Made by a program: the position numbers and the translations under genes. Shown one piece after another: positions 1 to 6,363 of a stretch of DNA of 64,000 nucleotides. The notes under the pieces are model-generated. The model ran no database searches. It was given only the letters and a program-made list of their open reading frames with translations, and was not told the origin of the DNA. Position 1 is the first letter of the stretch; each line of letters opens with the position of its first letter. This stretch comes from Lachnospiraceae bacterium G11 (lineage in GTDB: Bacteria; Bacillota; Clostridia; Lachnospirales; Lachnospiraceae). The stretch lies in NCBI GenBank assembly GCA_900103495.1, contig FMWZ01000017.1, positions 1-64,000 on the forward strand, in the 5' to 3' direction.

Positions 1-60
1 TTAACAATAGGCCAAGAAGGTGCTTGGGGTGGAAAACACCAGCTGAAGTTTATTCAGAAA

Positions 61-103
61 GTGTTGCACTTGGTTGACAAACCAAGCAGGCCCCAAATTG
101 CAC
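61..103. repeat. Degenerate copy of the GTGCAA...TTGCAC repeat
   Basis: This stretch carries TTGCACTTGG on the left and CAGGCCCCAAATTGCAC on the right, i.e. the two ends of the short repeat found intact at 465-494 and elsewhere, but the middle is replaced by an extra small hairpin (CTTGGTTGACAAACCAAG). It also forms the left flank of the long palindrome at 120-258, whose right flank (275-286) is the inverse of CCAAATTGCACA at 93-104. The first 60 bases of the window hold small hairpins and no gene that I can support. Confidence 0.5.
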
Positions 104-119
104 ATACCTACAAAGATTC

Positions 120-258
120 ATCGGTGGGTTGATATTTTACACGGTAGACCCGTTTGCACTTAGATCTCGCACGTAGCGGTACATAAGGTGCTAAAGAACA
201 GCACCTAAGTACCGACGGCTCGATAAAGTCTACCTTAGTAAAACATCAACCCACCGAT
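120..258. other. Long palindrome / possible structured RNA with terminator-like end
   Basis: The arms 120-140 and 238-258 are 21 bases long and complementary at 20 positions. Inside are further nested pairs: GGTAGAC at 143-149 with GTCTACC at 228-234, CGGTAC at 177-182 with GTACCG at 209-214, and AGGTGCT with AGCACCT closing a 7-base loop around 193-199. The right arm is followed on the + strand by seven T residues (258-264), so a + strand transcript would end like an intrinsic terminator. There is no open reading frame. It could be a small non-coding RNA or a non-autonomous palindromic mobile unit; I cannot match it to a known family. Confidence 0.55.
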
Positions 259-274
259 TTTTTTGCGGAGAGAT

Positions 275-303
275 TGTGCAATTTGGATCCTGTCAGCTTT
301 GCA
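275..303. repeat. Degenerate copy of the GTGCAA...TTGCAC repeat
   Basis: GTGCAATTTGG, then a diverged core ATCCTGTC, then AGCTTTGCA. The ends and the CCTGTC core match the intact copy at 465-494, while the GC-rich centre has decayed. Its left end is the exact inverse of CCAAATTGCACA at 93-104, so the two flank the palindrome at 120-258. Confidence 0.5.
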
Positions 304-317
304 TTTACGAGTGCAAA

Positions 318-449
318 AAAGGTGCCAATTCATATGTCATAGAGACCCTTCGAAGGGCGTTCCTACTTAGCGAGGTTTTGTCGAGCTTAGTAGGGCTACG
401 CCCGAAGCGGAGCGAAAGCGTGTCTCGAGACATATGAATTGGCACCTTT
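318..449. other. Second long palindrome, 21-bp perfect arms
   Basis: Arms 318-338 and 429-449 are perfect reverse complements over 21 bases. Nested within are AGAGAC/GTCTC near the arms, a CTTCG..GGGCG / CGCCCGAAG pair, and an apical stem CCTACTTAGC / GCTTAGTAGG. The whole 132-base unit folds on itself almost end to end. It contains no gene. Size and topology resemble the palindrome at 120-258 although the sequences differ, and both sit among GTGCAA-type repeats, which suggests a cluster of palindromic elements between genes. Confidence 0.6.
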
Positions 450-464
450 GTTGTGCGACACTAT

Positions 465-494
465 GTGCAATTTGGGCCTGTCCCCAAGTTGCAC
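465..494. repeat. Intact REP-like palindromic repeat abutting capA
   Basis: A 30-base imperfect palindrome beginning GTGCAATTTGGG, with CCTGTCC in the middle, and ending CCCCAAGTTGCAC. It stops one base before the capA stop codon on the minus strand. Related copies lie at 20469-20499, 37737-37829 (three in tandem) and 61434-61463. The size, palindromic form and placement at gene ends resemble REP sequences mobilised by REP-associated tyrosine transposases, but no such transposase gene is in this window. Confidence 0.7.
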
Positions 495-495
495 C

Positions 496-1839
496 TTATT
501 TGTGGACGAAGTCGAGGTCAGGGCGGTCCATGCGGTAGTTGCCCATGATTTGCTCGGTGTATTCGTTAAGCTTGTCGACGCTTAAGTTGACGCCACCCCA
601 GCCAAGGATTCCGTGCTGTGAAGCAAGGTCCTGATCGTAGTCGGCCAGGTAGTAAACCCTCTGGAACTTCAAGGGACCGTAGGTGTAGTGGTCCACCATG
701 GGGATTACACCGCAACGGGGCTCGTCAAGGTAGATGCCTTCCTCGGTTACGTGGAAGACAACCCATGCCATTTCCTCAAGCATTGTGATGTCCTTCTGCT
801 GTGTGGATACGTAGTTTCCTAAAGAGTAGTAGCAAAGGCAGCGGTTGCCGTTTGGAGATTCCACTACTTCAACGGGCTGAGGAACGTGAGGGTGTGTACC
901 TATGATAAGGTCTGCACCGGCCTCAGTCATTGCCATAGCCATCTGCTTTTCCACGTCTGTGGGAGTGGTGGTGTACTCGATTCCCCAGTGAGGGCAAACG
1001 ATGACGATATCGGCCATGGTCTTTGCAAGGGCGATTTCATCAAGGACCTCCTGACGAAGGCTGTTGAAGTCAAGCATTCTGGAACCGTCCCAAGGACAAA
1101 GGGTTCCGAAGTAGTTCTCAAAGCCTCCCGGAAGGGAAGCCATGTTACAGCTGTATGTGTAGTTAAGAATTGCGAACTTGAATCCTCCGGCTTCGATTAT
1201 GGGGATTCGGGGCTCGGTGGGTTCAGAACCGTCGTAAAGACCACATAAAAGAGCATCGGGTTGTGTCTGCCAGTAAGCGTAGGCATTCTTCATTCCGTCA
1301 ACACCCATGTCAGCCACGTGGTTGGTGGCAGCAAGGATAACGTTAAAGCCTGCTTTTACAAGAGCATCGCCCACCTCGGTGGGAGAGTTGAATGCAGGGT
1401 AACCTGAGGCACCTCTTTCATTTCCTCCAAAGATGGTCTCCTGGTTGATGATTTTGATATCACACATATCAAGAGCATCGGCTATTCCGGTATAAAGGTG
1501 ATCGAAGTTGTAGCTTCCGTCAGCCTGAACGCCTGAGTTTATAACTCCCATGTGAAGAAGGTCATCGCCTACGGCCATGAGCCTTATGTCATATTCCTCA
1601 AAAGGAGGAGGTGTGGGAGTGGGTGAAGGAATTTGATAATCCTTCGTGACTGCAGCAATCTCCTTTGCGGTTTCCTGCTGCTCGACATTTAACTCGATTT
1701 CCTTGTCGGAGAAACTGAAGGAGTCAAGCTTATCCATGTTTAACACGAAGAAGATTCCTGCTCCGCCAAGAGTCAATATAAGTAATACAATCAGAATTCT
1801 AACTATCTTTTTTCCCATGTCAAAATTCAATCCTCTCAT
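496..1839 (-). CDS. CapA/PGA_cap family membrane-anchored protein
   Basis: A 447-residue protein with one hydrophobic signal-anchor at about residues 9-33, a Thr/Pro-rich linker near 72-80, and a CapA-type domain from about 84 onwards. Visible family motifs are AVGDDLLH, NQETIFGG, ATNHVADMG, CPHWGIEY, GTHPHVPQP and SLGNYV, which is the metallophosphoesterase-like pattern of the family. Such proteins are linked to poly-gamma-glutamate or capsule production, but many stand-alone copies in Clostridia have no proven substrate. No pgsB or pgsC lies nearby, so a capsule role is not supported here. The gene is alone, divergent from rnpB, with its own promoter at 1857-1885; a REP-like repeat follows its stop codon. 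A second ATG 21 bases downstream is possible as start. Confidence 0.88.
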   Translation of the reverse strand: MRGLNFDMGKKIVRILIVLLILTLGGAGIFFVLNMDKLDSFSFSDKEIELNVEQQETAKEIAAVTKDYQIPSPTPTPPPFEEYDIRLMAVGDDLLHMGVINSGVQADGSYNFDHLYTGIADALDMCDIKIINQETIFGGNERGASGYPAFNSPTEVGDALVKAGFNVILAATNHVADMGVDGMKNAYAYWQTQPDALLCGLYDGSEPTEPRIPIIEAGGFKFAILNYTYSCNMASLPGGFENYFGTLCPWDGSRMLDFNSLRQEVLDEIALAKTMADIVIVCPHWGIEYTTTPTDVEKQMAMAMTEAGADLIIGTHPHVPQPVEVVESPNGNRCLCYYSLGNYVSTQQKDITMLEEMAWVVFHVTEEGIYLDEPRCGVIPMVDHYTYGPLKFQRVYYLADYDQDLASQHGILGWGGVNLSVDKLNEYTEQIMGNYRMDRPDLDFVHK

Positions 1840-1856
1840 TAAAATACATCCCTATC

Positions 1857-1885
1857 AGTATAATGTTTTTGTACTGTTTTTGCAA
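1857..1885 (-). promoter_or_regulatory. Predicted sigma-A promoter of capA
   Basis: On the minus strand TTGCAA (1880-1885) and TATACT (1857-1862) are separated by 17 bp, and the expected transcript start falls just before the capA ribosome binding site. Confidence 0.6.
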
Positions 1886-1908
1886 AGAAAAATATGAGTG
1901 CCACACAG

Positions 1909-1937
1909 TTGCAAATCTTTCGACATAGTGGTAGAAT
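1909..1937 (+). promoter_or_regulatory. Predicted sigma-A promoter of rnpB
   Basis: TTGCAA (1909-1914) and TAGAAT (1932-1937) with a 17-bp spacer. The start expected 6-7 bases downstream coincides with the 5' end of the RNase P RNA, which supports both calls. Confidence 0.65.
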
Positions 1938-1942
1938 CTCTG

Positions 1943-2285
1943 TGTTGTAAGCAGGATGAACGATCGCGGCCCCGCGTGCGGGGGTGAGGAAAGTCCGGGC
2001 TTCACAGGGCAGGATGCCGGATAACGTCCGGTGGAGGTGACTCCCAGGCCAGTGCAACAGAAAAGAAACCGCCGGTTTTACCGGTAAGGGTGGAATGGCG
2101 GTGTAAGAGACCACCGCACCTTTGGTAACAAAGGTGGCTGTGTAAACCCCATCCGAAGCAAGACAAATAGGGAACTATGGGTGCCCTGCCCGTTCCCAGG
2201 TAAGTCGCTTGAGGCTGTCGGTAACGGCAGTCCTAGATAGATGATCGTTCCAGACATAACCCGGCTTACAGTTCTGCTTACAACA
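1943..2285 (+). ncRNA. rnpB: RNase P RNA, bacterial type A
   Basis: The catalytic RNA of ribonuclease P, which removes the 5' leader of precursor tRNAs. The universal conserved blocks are present: GAGGAAAGTCCGGGC near 1984, CAGTGCAACAGA near 2050, GGTAAGGGTG near 2082, GGTAAACCCC-like sequence near 2143, AAGACAAATAGGG near 2160, and the 3' block ACATAACCCGGCTTAC near 2253. The ends pair as a 12-base P1 stem (1943-1954 with 2274-2285). The order and spacing match the type A structure of E. coli and Clostridia, not the type B form of Bacillus. Confidence 0.96.
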
Positions 2286-2343
2286 TATTAGAGGAAACAA
2301 ATCATTTTATATAAAGAAGAAAAAGAAAGAAGGAGAAGAAAAG

Positions 2344-3459
2344 ATGACAAAGATTGATATTTTTTCAGGCTTTTTAGGGGCAGGTAAGACAACTCTTATC
2401 AAGAAGCTCTTAAAGGAAGCTTTGGCAGGAACGAAGGTTGTTCTCATAGAAAACGAGTTCGGCGAAATCGGCGTGGATGGCGGATTCTTAAAGGAAGCAG
2501 GCATTCAGATTAAGGAGATGAACTCAGGCTGTATCTGCTGCTCACTTGTAGGTGATTTCGGTACTTCATTAAAGGAAGTATTGGATACATATGAGCCCGA
2601 CAGAATTCTTATCGAGCCCTCAGGTGTGGGCAAACTTTCCGATGTTATCAAGGCTGTCCAGAGAGTGGACAGCGGCAAGGAAGTTGTTCTTAACTCAGCT
2701 GTGGCAGTTGTTGATGCCAAGAAGTGCAAGATGTACCTTAAGAACTTCGGTGAGTTCTTCGTTAACCAGATTGAGGCTGCAGGCACCATTATTTTAAGCA
2801 GAAGCCAGGATATGACTGAGGAGAAGCTTTTGGAGGTTGTTGCCATGATCAAGGAGCATAACGATCATGCCACAATCATCACAACTCCCTGGGACGACCT
2901 TAAGGGAGAGGATATCCTCGCAACAATAGAGAGCAAGAACCAGATGGAGGAGGATCTTCTCCACGAGGTAGAAGAGCATCATCACCACCACGACGATGAT
3001 GATGACGATGACGAGGAGTGCTGCTGTCACCACCATCACCACGATGACGATGATGACGATGACGAGCATGAGCACCACCATCATCACCATCACCATGATG
3101 ACGATGACGACGATGATGACGAGTGCTGCTGTCATCACGACCACGACCATGAACATCACCACCACCATCATCACGGACATGATGCTGACGAGGTATTTAC
3201 AAGCTGGGGCCTTGAGACTCCCGCCAAGTACTCTAAGGAAGATATTGAGCACATTCTTGGTGAACTGGACAGAAGCGTTTACGGTCTCGTATTAAGAGCC
3301 AAAGGAATGGTTCCTTCAGAAAACGGCGAGTGGATTTACTTCGACTATGTACCCGAAGAGAGCGATGTAAGAGTCGGCGCTCCCCAGGTTACAGGTAAGT
3401 TCTGTGTAATCGGATCCAAGTTAAACGAGGACAAGCTTGAAGAGCTTTTTGCCAAATAA
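2344..3459 (+). CDS. COG0523/CobW family GTPase with poly-His/Asp/Cys tract
   Basis: A 371-residue G3E-family GTPase, a class of metal chaperones or metal-insertion factors. P-loop GFLGAGKT at residues 9-16, NEFGEIGVD at 37-45, and the metal-binding CxCC motif (C63, C65, C66) are present; the usual NKxD base-specificity motif reads SRSQD near 152-156. Residues 212-280 (2977-3183) are almost entirely His, Asp, Glu and Cys, arranged as alternating runs of 5-8 His, 7-8 Asp and Cys-Cys-Cys, with two clear repeat units. Such a tract could bind many Zn, Ni or Co ions. A CobW C-terminal domain, shorter than usual, follows to the end. The gene is followed after 13 bases by a second CobW-like gene, so both are probably one operon. 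The metal is not decided by the sequence. Confidence 0.9.
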   Translation: MTKIDIFSGFLGAGKTTLIKKLLKEALAGTKVVLIENEFGEIGVDGGFLKEAGIQIKEMNSGCICCSLVGDFGTSLKEVLDTYEPDRILIEPSGVGKLSDVIKAVQRVDSGKEVVLNSAVAVVDAKKCKMYLKNFGEFFVNQIEAAGTIILSRSQDMTEEKLLEVVAMIKEHNDHATIITTPWDDLKGEDILATIESKNQMEEDLLHEVEEHHHHHDDDDDDDEECCCHHHHHDDDDDDDEHEHHHHHHHHDDDDDDDDECCCHHDHDHEHHHHHHHGHDADEVFTSWGLETPAKYSKEDIEHILGELDRSVYGLVLRAKGMVPSENGEWIYFDYVPEESDVRVGAPQVTGKFCVIGSKLNEDKLEELFAK

Positions 3460-3472
3460 AGAGGATTTATAA

Positions 3473-4405
3473 ATGAAACCGGTTTATATGATTAACGGAT
3501 TCTTGGAGAGCGGCAAGACCGAGTTCATCCAGTATACTTTGCAGCAGCCTTACTTCCAGGTTAAGGGAACAACATTGCTGTTCCTTTGCGAAGAGGGTGA
3601 AGTAGAGTACGATGAGCAGATTCTTAAGAACTCAAGAACCGAAATAGAATTAATTGAAAATGAGGAAGACTTCAATCCGGAGCACCTTACAGAGCTTGAG
3701 AAGAAGCATAAACCCGAGAGAATCATAATTGAGTTCAACGGTATGTGGAATCCCAAGAACATTAAGCTGCCCTTCTTCTGGAGCCTCGAGCAGCAGATTA
3801 CAACCATCAATGCGGCTACTTTCCCTACCTACTACACCAACATGAAGTCCATGGTGGCAGAGCAGGTGCGTAATTCCGAGATGATTATCTTTAATCGCTG
3901 CGACGGCCTTGATGAGGAGCTGGCAGTTTACAGAAGAAATATCAAAGCCGTAAACCAGAAGGCGGAGATTATCTTTGAGGATGCGCAGGGTGAAATCAGC
4001 ACAATCTTCGAGGACGATTTGCCCTTTGATTTAAAGCAGGATGAAATAGATTTAACCGAGGAAGGATACGGAATCTGGTATCTCGATGCCCTTGATCACC
4101 TTGACAGATATGTGGGAAAGAAAATCACATACCTTGCACAGGTTATGATTCCGAAGGATTCACCCAATGGCTATTTTGTTCCCGGAAGACAGGTAATGAC
4201 ATGCTGTGCCGAGGATATAGCATTCCTTGGTTTTGCCTGCAAATACAACAAGGTTTCCGAGCTTCAGAACAGACAGTGGGTTAAGGTTAAGGCTGAGGTT
4301 AAAAAGGAGTACTGGGAGGACTACAAACAGGTTGGCCCCGTACTTTACGCCATAAGCGTTGAACCCGCCAAAGCTCCCAAGGAAGAAGTCTTAAGCTTCG
4401 TGTAA
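3473..4405 (+). CDS. CobW-like GTPase fused to a YcgQ/DUF1980-like C-terminal domain
   Basis: A 310-residue protein. The N-terminal half is a diverged CobW GTPase: P-loop GFLESGKT at 9-16 and NRCD at 141-144, but the CxCC metal motif seen in its neighbour is missing. The C-terminal third (about 215-300) contains PGRQVMTCC followed by AEDIAFLGF (238-254), which to me matches the C-terminal domain of YcgQ/TIGR03943 proteins (DUF1980), partners of a predicted permease often found with CobW proteins and zinc regulation. I infer that this protein works with the upstream metallochaperone in metal handling. No ycgR-type permease is present here. The fusion assignment rests on motif memory, not on a search. 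Confidence 0.75.
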   Translation: MKPVYMINGFLESGKTEFIQYTLQQPYFQVKGTTLLFLCEEGEVEYDEQILKNSRTEIELIENEEDFNPEHLTELEKKHKPERIIIEFNGMWNPKNIKLPFFWSLEQQITTINAATFPTYYTNMKSMVAEQVRNSEMIIFNRCDGLDEELAVYRRNIKAVNQKAEIIFEDAQGEISTIFEDDLPFDLKQDEIDLTEEGYGIWYLDALDHLDRYVGKKITYLAQVMIPKDSPNGYFVPGRQVMTCCAEDIAFLGFACKYNKVSELQNRQWVKVKAEVKKEYWEDYKQVGPVLYAISVEPAKAPKEEVLSFV

Positions 4406-4485
4406 AAGTGTAGCGGTAAGAACGTGATTATGATAAAATTAGAGCGTATCACCGCTATTTAACACGAAAATAAGGAGGGTATCTT

Positions 4486-5025
4486 ATGGAAGCACGTGAA
4501 TGTATTAAGGGAAGAAGAAGTATCAGAAAGTATTCGGACAAGCCCGTAGATAAGGCTTTGATTGAAGAGATAGTGGAGACAGCTTCTTATGCTCCCAGCT
4601 GGAAGCACTCCCAGACCATCAGATATATTGCGGTAACAGGTGAACTTAAACATAAACTTGCCACCGAGTGTTTTACATCATTCCCCGGAAATGGTGCAAT
4701 TATCGATCAGGCACCCTGGGTAATTCTTATGACAGGAATTAAGGGCAGAAGCGGACTTGAGAGAGACGGTTCTCCCACCAACAGAAGAGGTGCCACATGG
4801 CAGATGTACGACGCAGGATGTGCAGGAGAAGCATTTTGCCTTGCTGCCTATGAGAAGGGTCTCGGTACCGTTATCATGGGTATCTTTGATGAGGATTCCA
4901 TTGTTAAGCTTTTGGATATTCCCGATGACAGAGAACTGATTGCAATTACGCCTCTCGGTTATCCCGATGATGCACCGCAGGCTCCCAAGAGAAAAGCCGT
5001 TGAGGAATTGCTTGAATTTAAATAA
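4486..5025 (+). CDS. Nitroreductase family protein
   Basis: A 179-residue FMN-binding nitroreductase-fold protein. The N-terminal pattern CIKGRRSIRKYSDKPVDKALIEEIVETASYAPS is the classic FMN phosphate-binding start of the family (quoted here only in part: RRSIRKY and ASYAPSW), and the C-terminal part has GLGTVIMGIFDE and ITPLGYPDD, typical of the second FMN contact. These enzymes reduce nitro groups, quinones or flavins with NAD(P)H; the substrate cannot be told. A good AGGAGG site precedes the start by 9 bases. It sits 80 bp after the CobW pair and 16 bp before the PH-like gene. Confidence 0.88.
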   Translation: MEARECIKGRRSIRKYSDKPVDKALIEEIVETASYAPSWKHSQTIRYIAVTGELKHKLATECFTSFPGNGAIIDQAPWVILMTGIKGRSGLERDGSPTNRRGATWQMYDAGCAGEAFCLAAYEKGLGTVIMGIFDEDSIVKLLDIPDDRELIAITPLGYPDDAPQAPKRKAVEELLEFK

Positions 5026-5041
5026 TCAGGAGAACATTTAA

Positions 5042-5449
5042 ATGGAAATCAAGAATGATACACTGGTATACAAAGAAAGAAAACGCTGGCTGTTTTTGGG
5101 CCTGCCTTTCACCTTCACTGTGTACTTCATCAAGGAAGATGTGATAACAACAGATGCAGGTTTCTTTAAGTCTACTGAGAACGACTGCTATATGTACAAG
5201 GTTCAGGATGTTTCCCTTTCAAGAACCCTTATGCAGAAGATTTTCGGACTTGGAACCGTTACCTGCTACACCGGTGACACCACCAACCCTCAGCTGGCTC
5301 TTAGGAATATCAGAAAGGCCAGAGAGATTAAGGATTATATCCTTAAACAGTCAGAGGCTGCCCGCATCAAGAGAAGAACTCTTAACATGGTGGATATCGG
5401 AGCCAACGGAGACATTGACGGCGACGGAATACCGGATATTGATAATTAA
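5042..5449 (+). CDS. Bacterial PH-domain-like (YdbT/YdbS-like) small protein
   Basis: A 135-residue protein whose first ~100 residues look like the bacterial PH (bPH2) fold: TLVYKERKRWLFLGLPFTFTVY, then YKVQDVSLSRTLMQKIFGLGTV, the stretch that in YdbS/YdbT proteins ends in a G-x-G turn. There is no clear membrane helix apart from a weak hydrophobic patch near residues 17-30. The last 12 residues, DIDGDGIPDIDN, form a DxDxDG calcium-binding-type loop, unusual for an intracellular PH protein. The gene is close behind the nitroreductase and just before the FolC-like gene, likely one transcript. Function unknown. Confidence 0.68.
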   Translation: MEIKNDTLVYKERKRWLFLGLPFTFTVYFIKEDVITTDAGFFKSTENDCYMYKVQDVSLSRTLMQKIFGLGTVTCYTGDTTNPQLALRNIRKAREIKDYILKQSEAARIKRRTLNMVDIGANGDIDGDGIPDIDN

Positions 5450-5465
5450 TTAAGGAGCCTGTCCC

Positions 5466-6164
5466 TTGAAAGAGATTACTATAAGTGCAGGACAATCACT
5501 TACATACGCAATAGAACTTTTAAATGCCGCCGGTATTAAATCGGGGGCATTTATGCCATATTGGAAGAAGGATCCCCGAAACGGAATTCTCATTAAAGGA
5601 AAGCCCATAACAAAGAAAGACTTTGAAACTGCTGAGAAGGCGGATATAGATTTCGCCAGAAGCTACTGTGAGTCTAAGGAATGTGAAGTTTTCCTTGTGG
5701 GAGTAAACGGTGGAGAGGATGATGCCTTAAGAGCTCTTGGGGACTACAAGTTTACCGAGAAGCAGATCATTAAGGCAAAAACCAATACTTCTACATTGTA
5801 CGGAACCGGGAAGTATTCCCCGAAGGAAAGAAGTATTGAGGGCTTTGTAATTAACGCTTCTCAGGCAAAGGATTTCTTAAACGCAGTGGGAAAGCGCCAT
5901 GGCGGAAAGCCTAAGGTATTTGTTGCAGGTTTTTTGGATAGCGTAGATTACATGGATTTTGCAGACGAACTGTTTGAAGGAGCCTTCCAGATATTAACCT
6001 GCAAGCTCCCCTTTCATGCAGATTCGGTATCGGCCTATGAGCTTGCCTGCAATCTAAGAGAAATTAATCCGGGCGTGACTGAAACCGGATCGCCGGAAGA
6101 GGCCATGGAACTGGCTTCTTTGCTTGCTTCAGACAAGGGAATAATCTTAAAAATCAATCTTTAG
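5466..6164 (+). CDS. Shortened FolC/Mur-ligase-like protein, probable pseudoenzyme
   Basis: A 232-residue protein starting at TTG, 8 bases after GGAG. I see a compressed folylpolyglutamate synthase outline: the start SLTYAIELLNAAGIKSGAF followed by ILIKGKPITKKDFE corresponds to the FolC P-loop helix and the INGxPIS segment; VFLVGVNGGEDDA corresponds to the VGLGGxxDATN region; INASQAKDFLNAV to the DGAHNPxA region; and AGFLDSVDY...SPEEAMELAS to the C-terminal domain. The GKGS P-loop reads GQSL, and the DGAHN motif reads INASQ, and about 200 residues of the central domain are absent. It is therefore unlikely to be an active ligase. The frame is intact, so it is kept as a gene rather than a pseudogene. 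Confidence 0.6.
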   Translation: MKEITISAGQSLTYAIELLNAAGIKSGAFMPYWKKDPRNGILIKGKPITKKDFETAEKADIDFARSYCESKECEVFLVGVNGGEDDALRALGDYKFTEKQIIKAKTNTSTLYGTGKYSPKERSIEGFVINASQAKDFLNAVGKRHGGKPKVFVAGFLDSVDYMDFADELFEGAFQILTCKLPFHADSVSAYELACNLREINPGVTETGSPEEAMELASLLASDKGIILKINL

Positions 6165-6202
6165 AATCCCGATTTTGTTTCGTTAAAATATTTTAGAAAA
6201 TC

Positions 6203-6233
6203 AAAAGCCCTGGAGGGGAGCTCCAGGGCTTTC
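6203..6233. terminator. Bidirectional terminator between convergent genes
   Basis: AAAAGCCCTGGAG pairs with CTCCAGGGCTTT around a 5-base loop. It lies between the + strand gene ending at 6164 and the minus strand gene ending at 6364, with T-rich sequence on both sides. The rest of 6165-6363 holds only a weaker hairpin near 6277-6296 and AT-rich sequence. Confidence 0.75.
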
Positions 6234-6363
6234 GATTGTGTAAAAGGGGAATTCTTCCGGAATTGCTAATTAGCAGTCTTGCTCTCACAAGACAATTGTA
6301 ATTATAATTCATAACGAAACAACGAACTATAAGAATATTGCGTTTTTTTATTAAAATATTGAA

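Noticed and set aside
1-60. Possible 3' end of a short minus-strand ORF ending at position 1
   Set aside because: About 35 codons through repeat sequence with no start signal.
886-1248. 120-codon + strand ORF inside capA
   Set aside because: Antisense shadow of capA; composition unlike a real protein and no ribosome binding site.
1839-2114. Minus-strand ORFs over rnpB
   Set aside because: The region is clearly RNase P RNA with all conserved blocks, so these ORFs are chance.
2794-3252. Long minus-strand and frame-shifted + strand ORFs opposite the His/Asp tract
   Set aside because: They are low-complexity shadows (Met/Val/Ile and Met/Thr repeats) of the CAC/GAT codon runs in the CobW gene, with no ribosome binding site.
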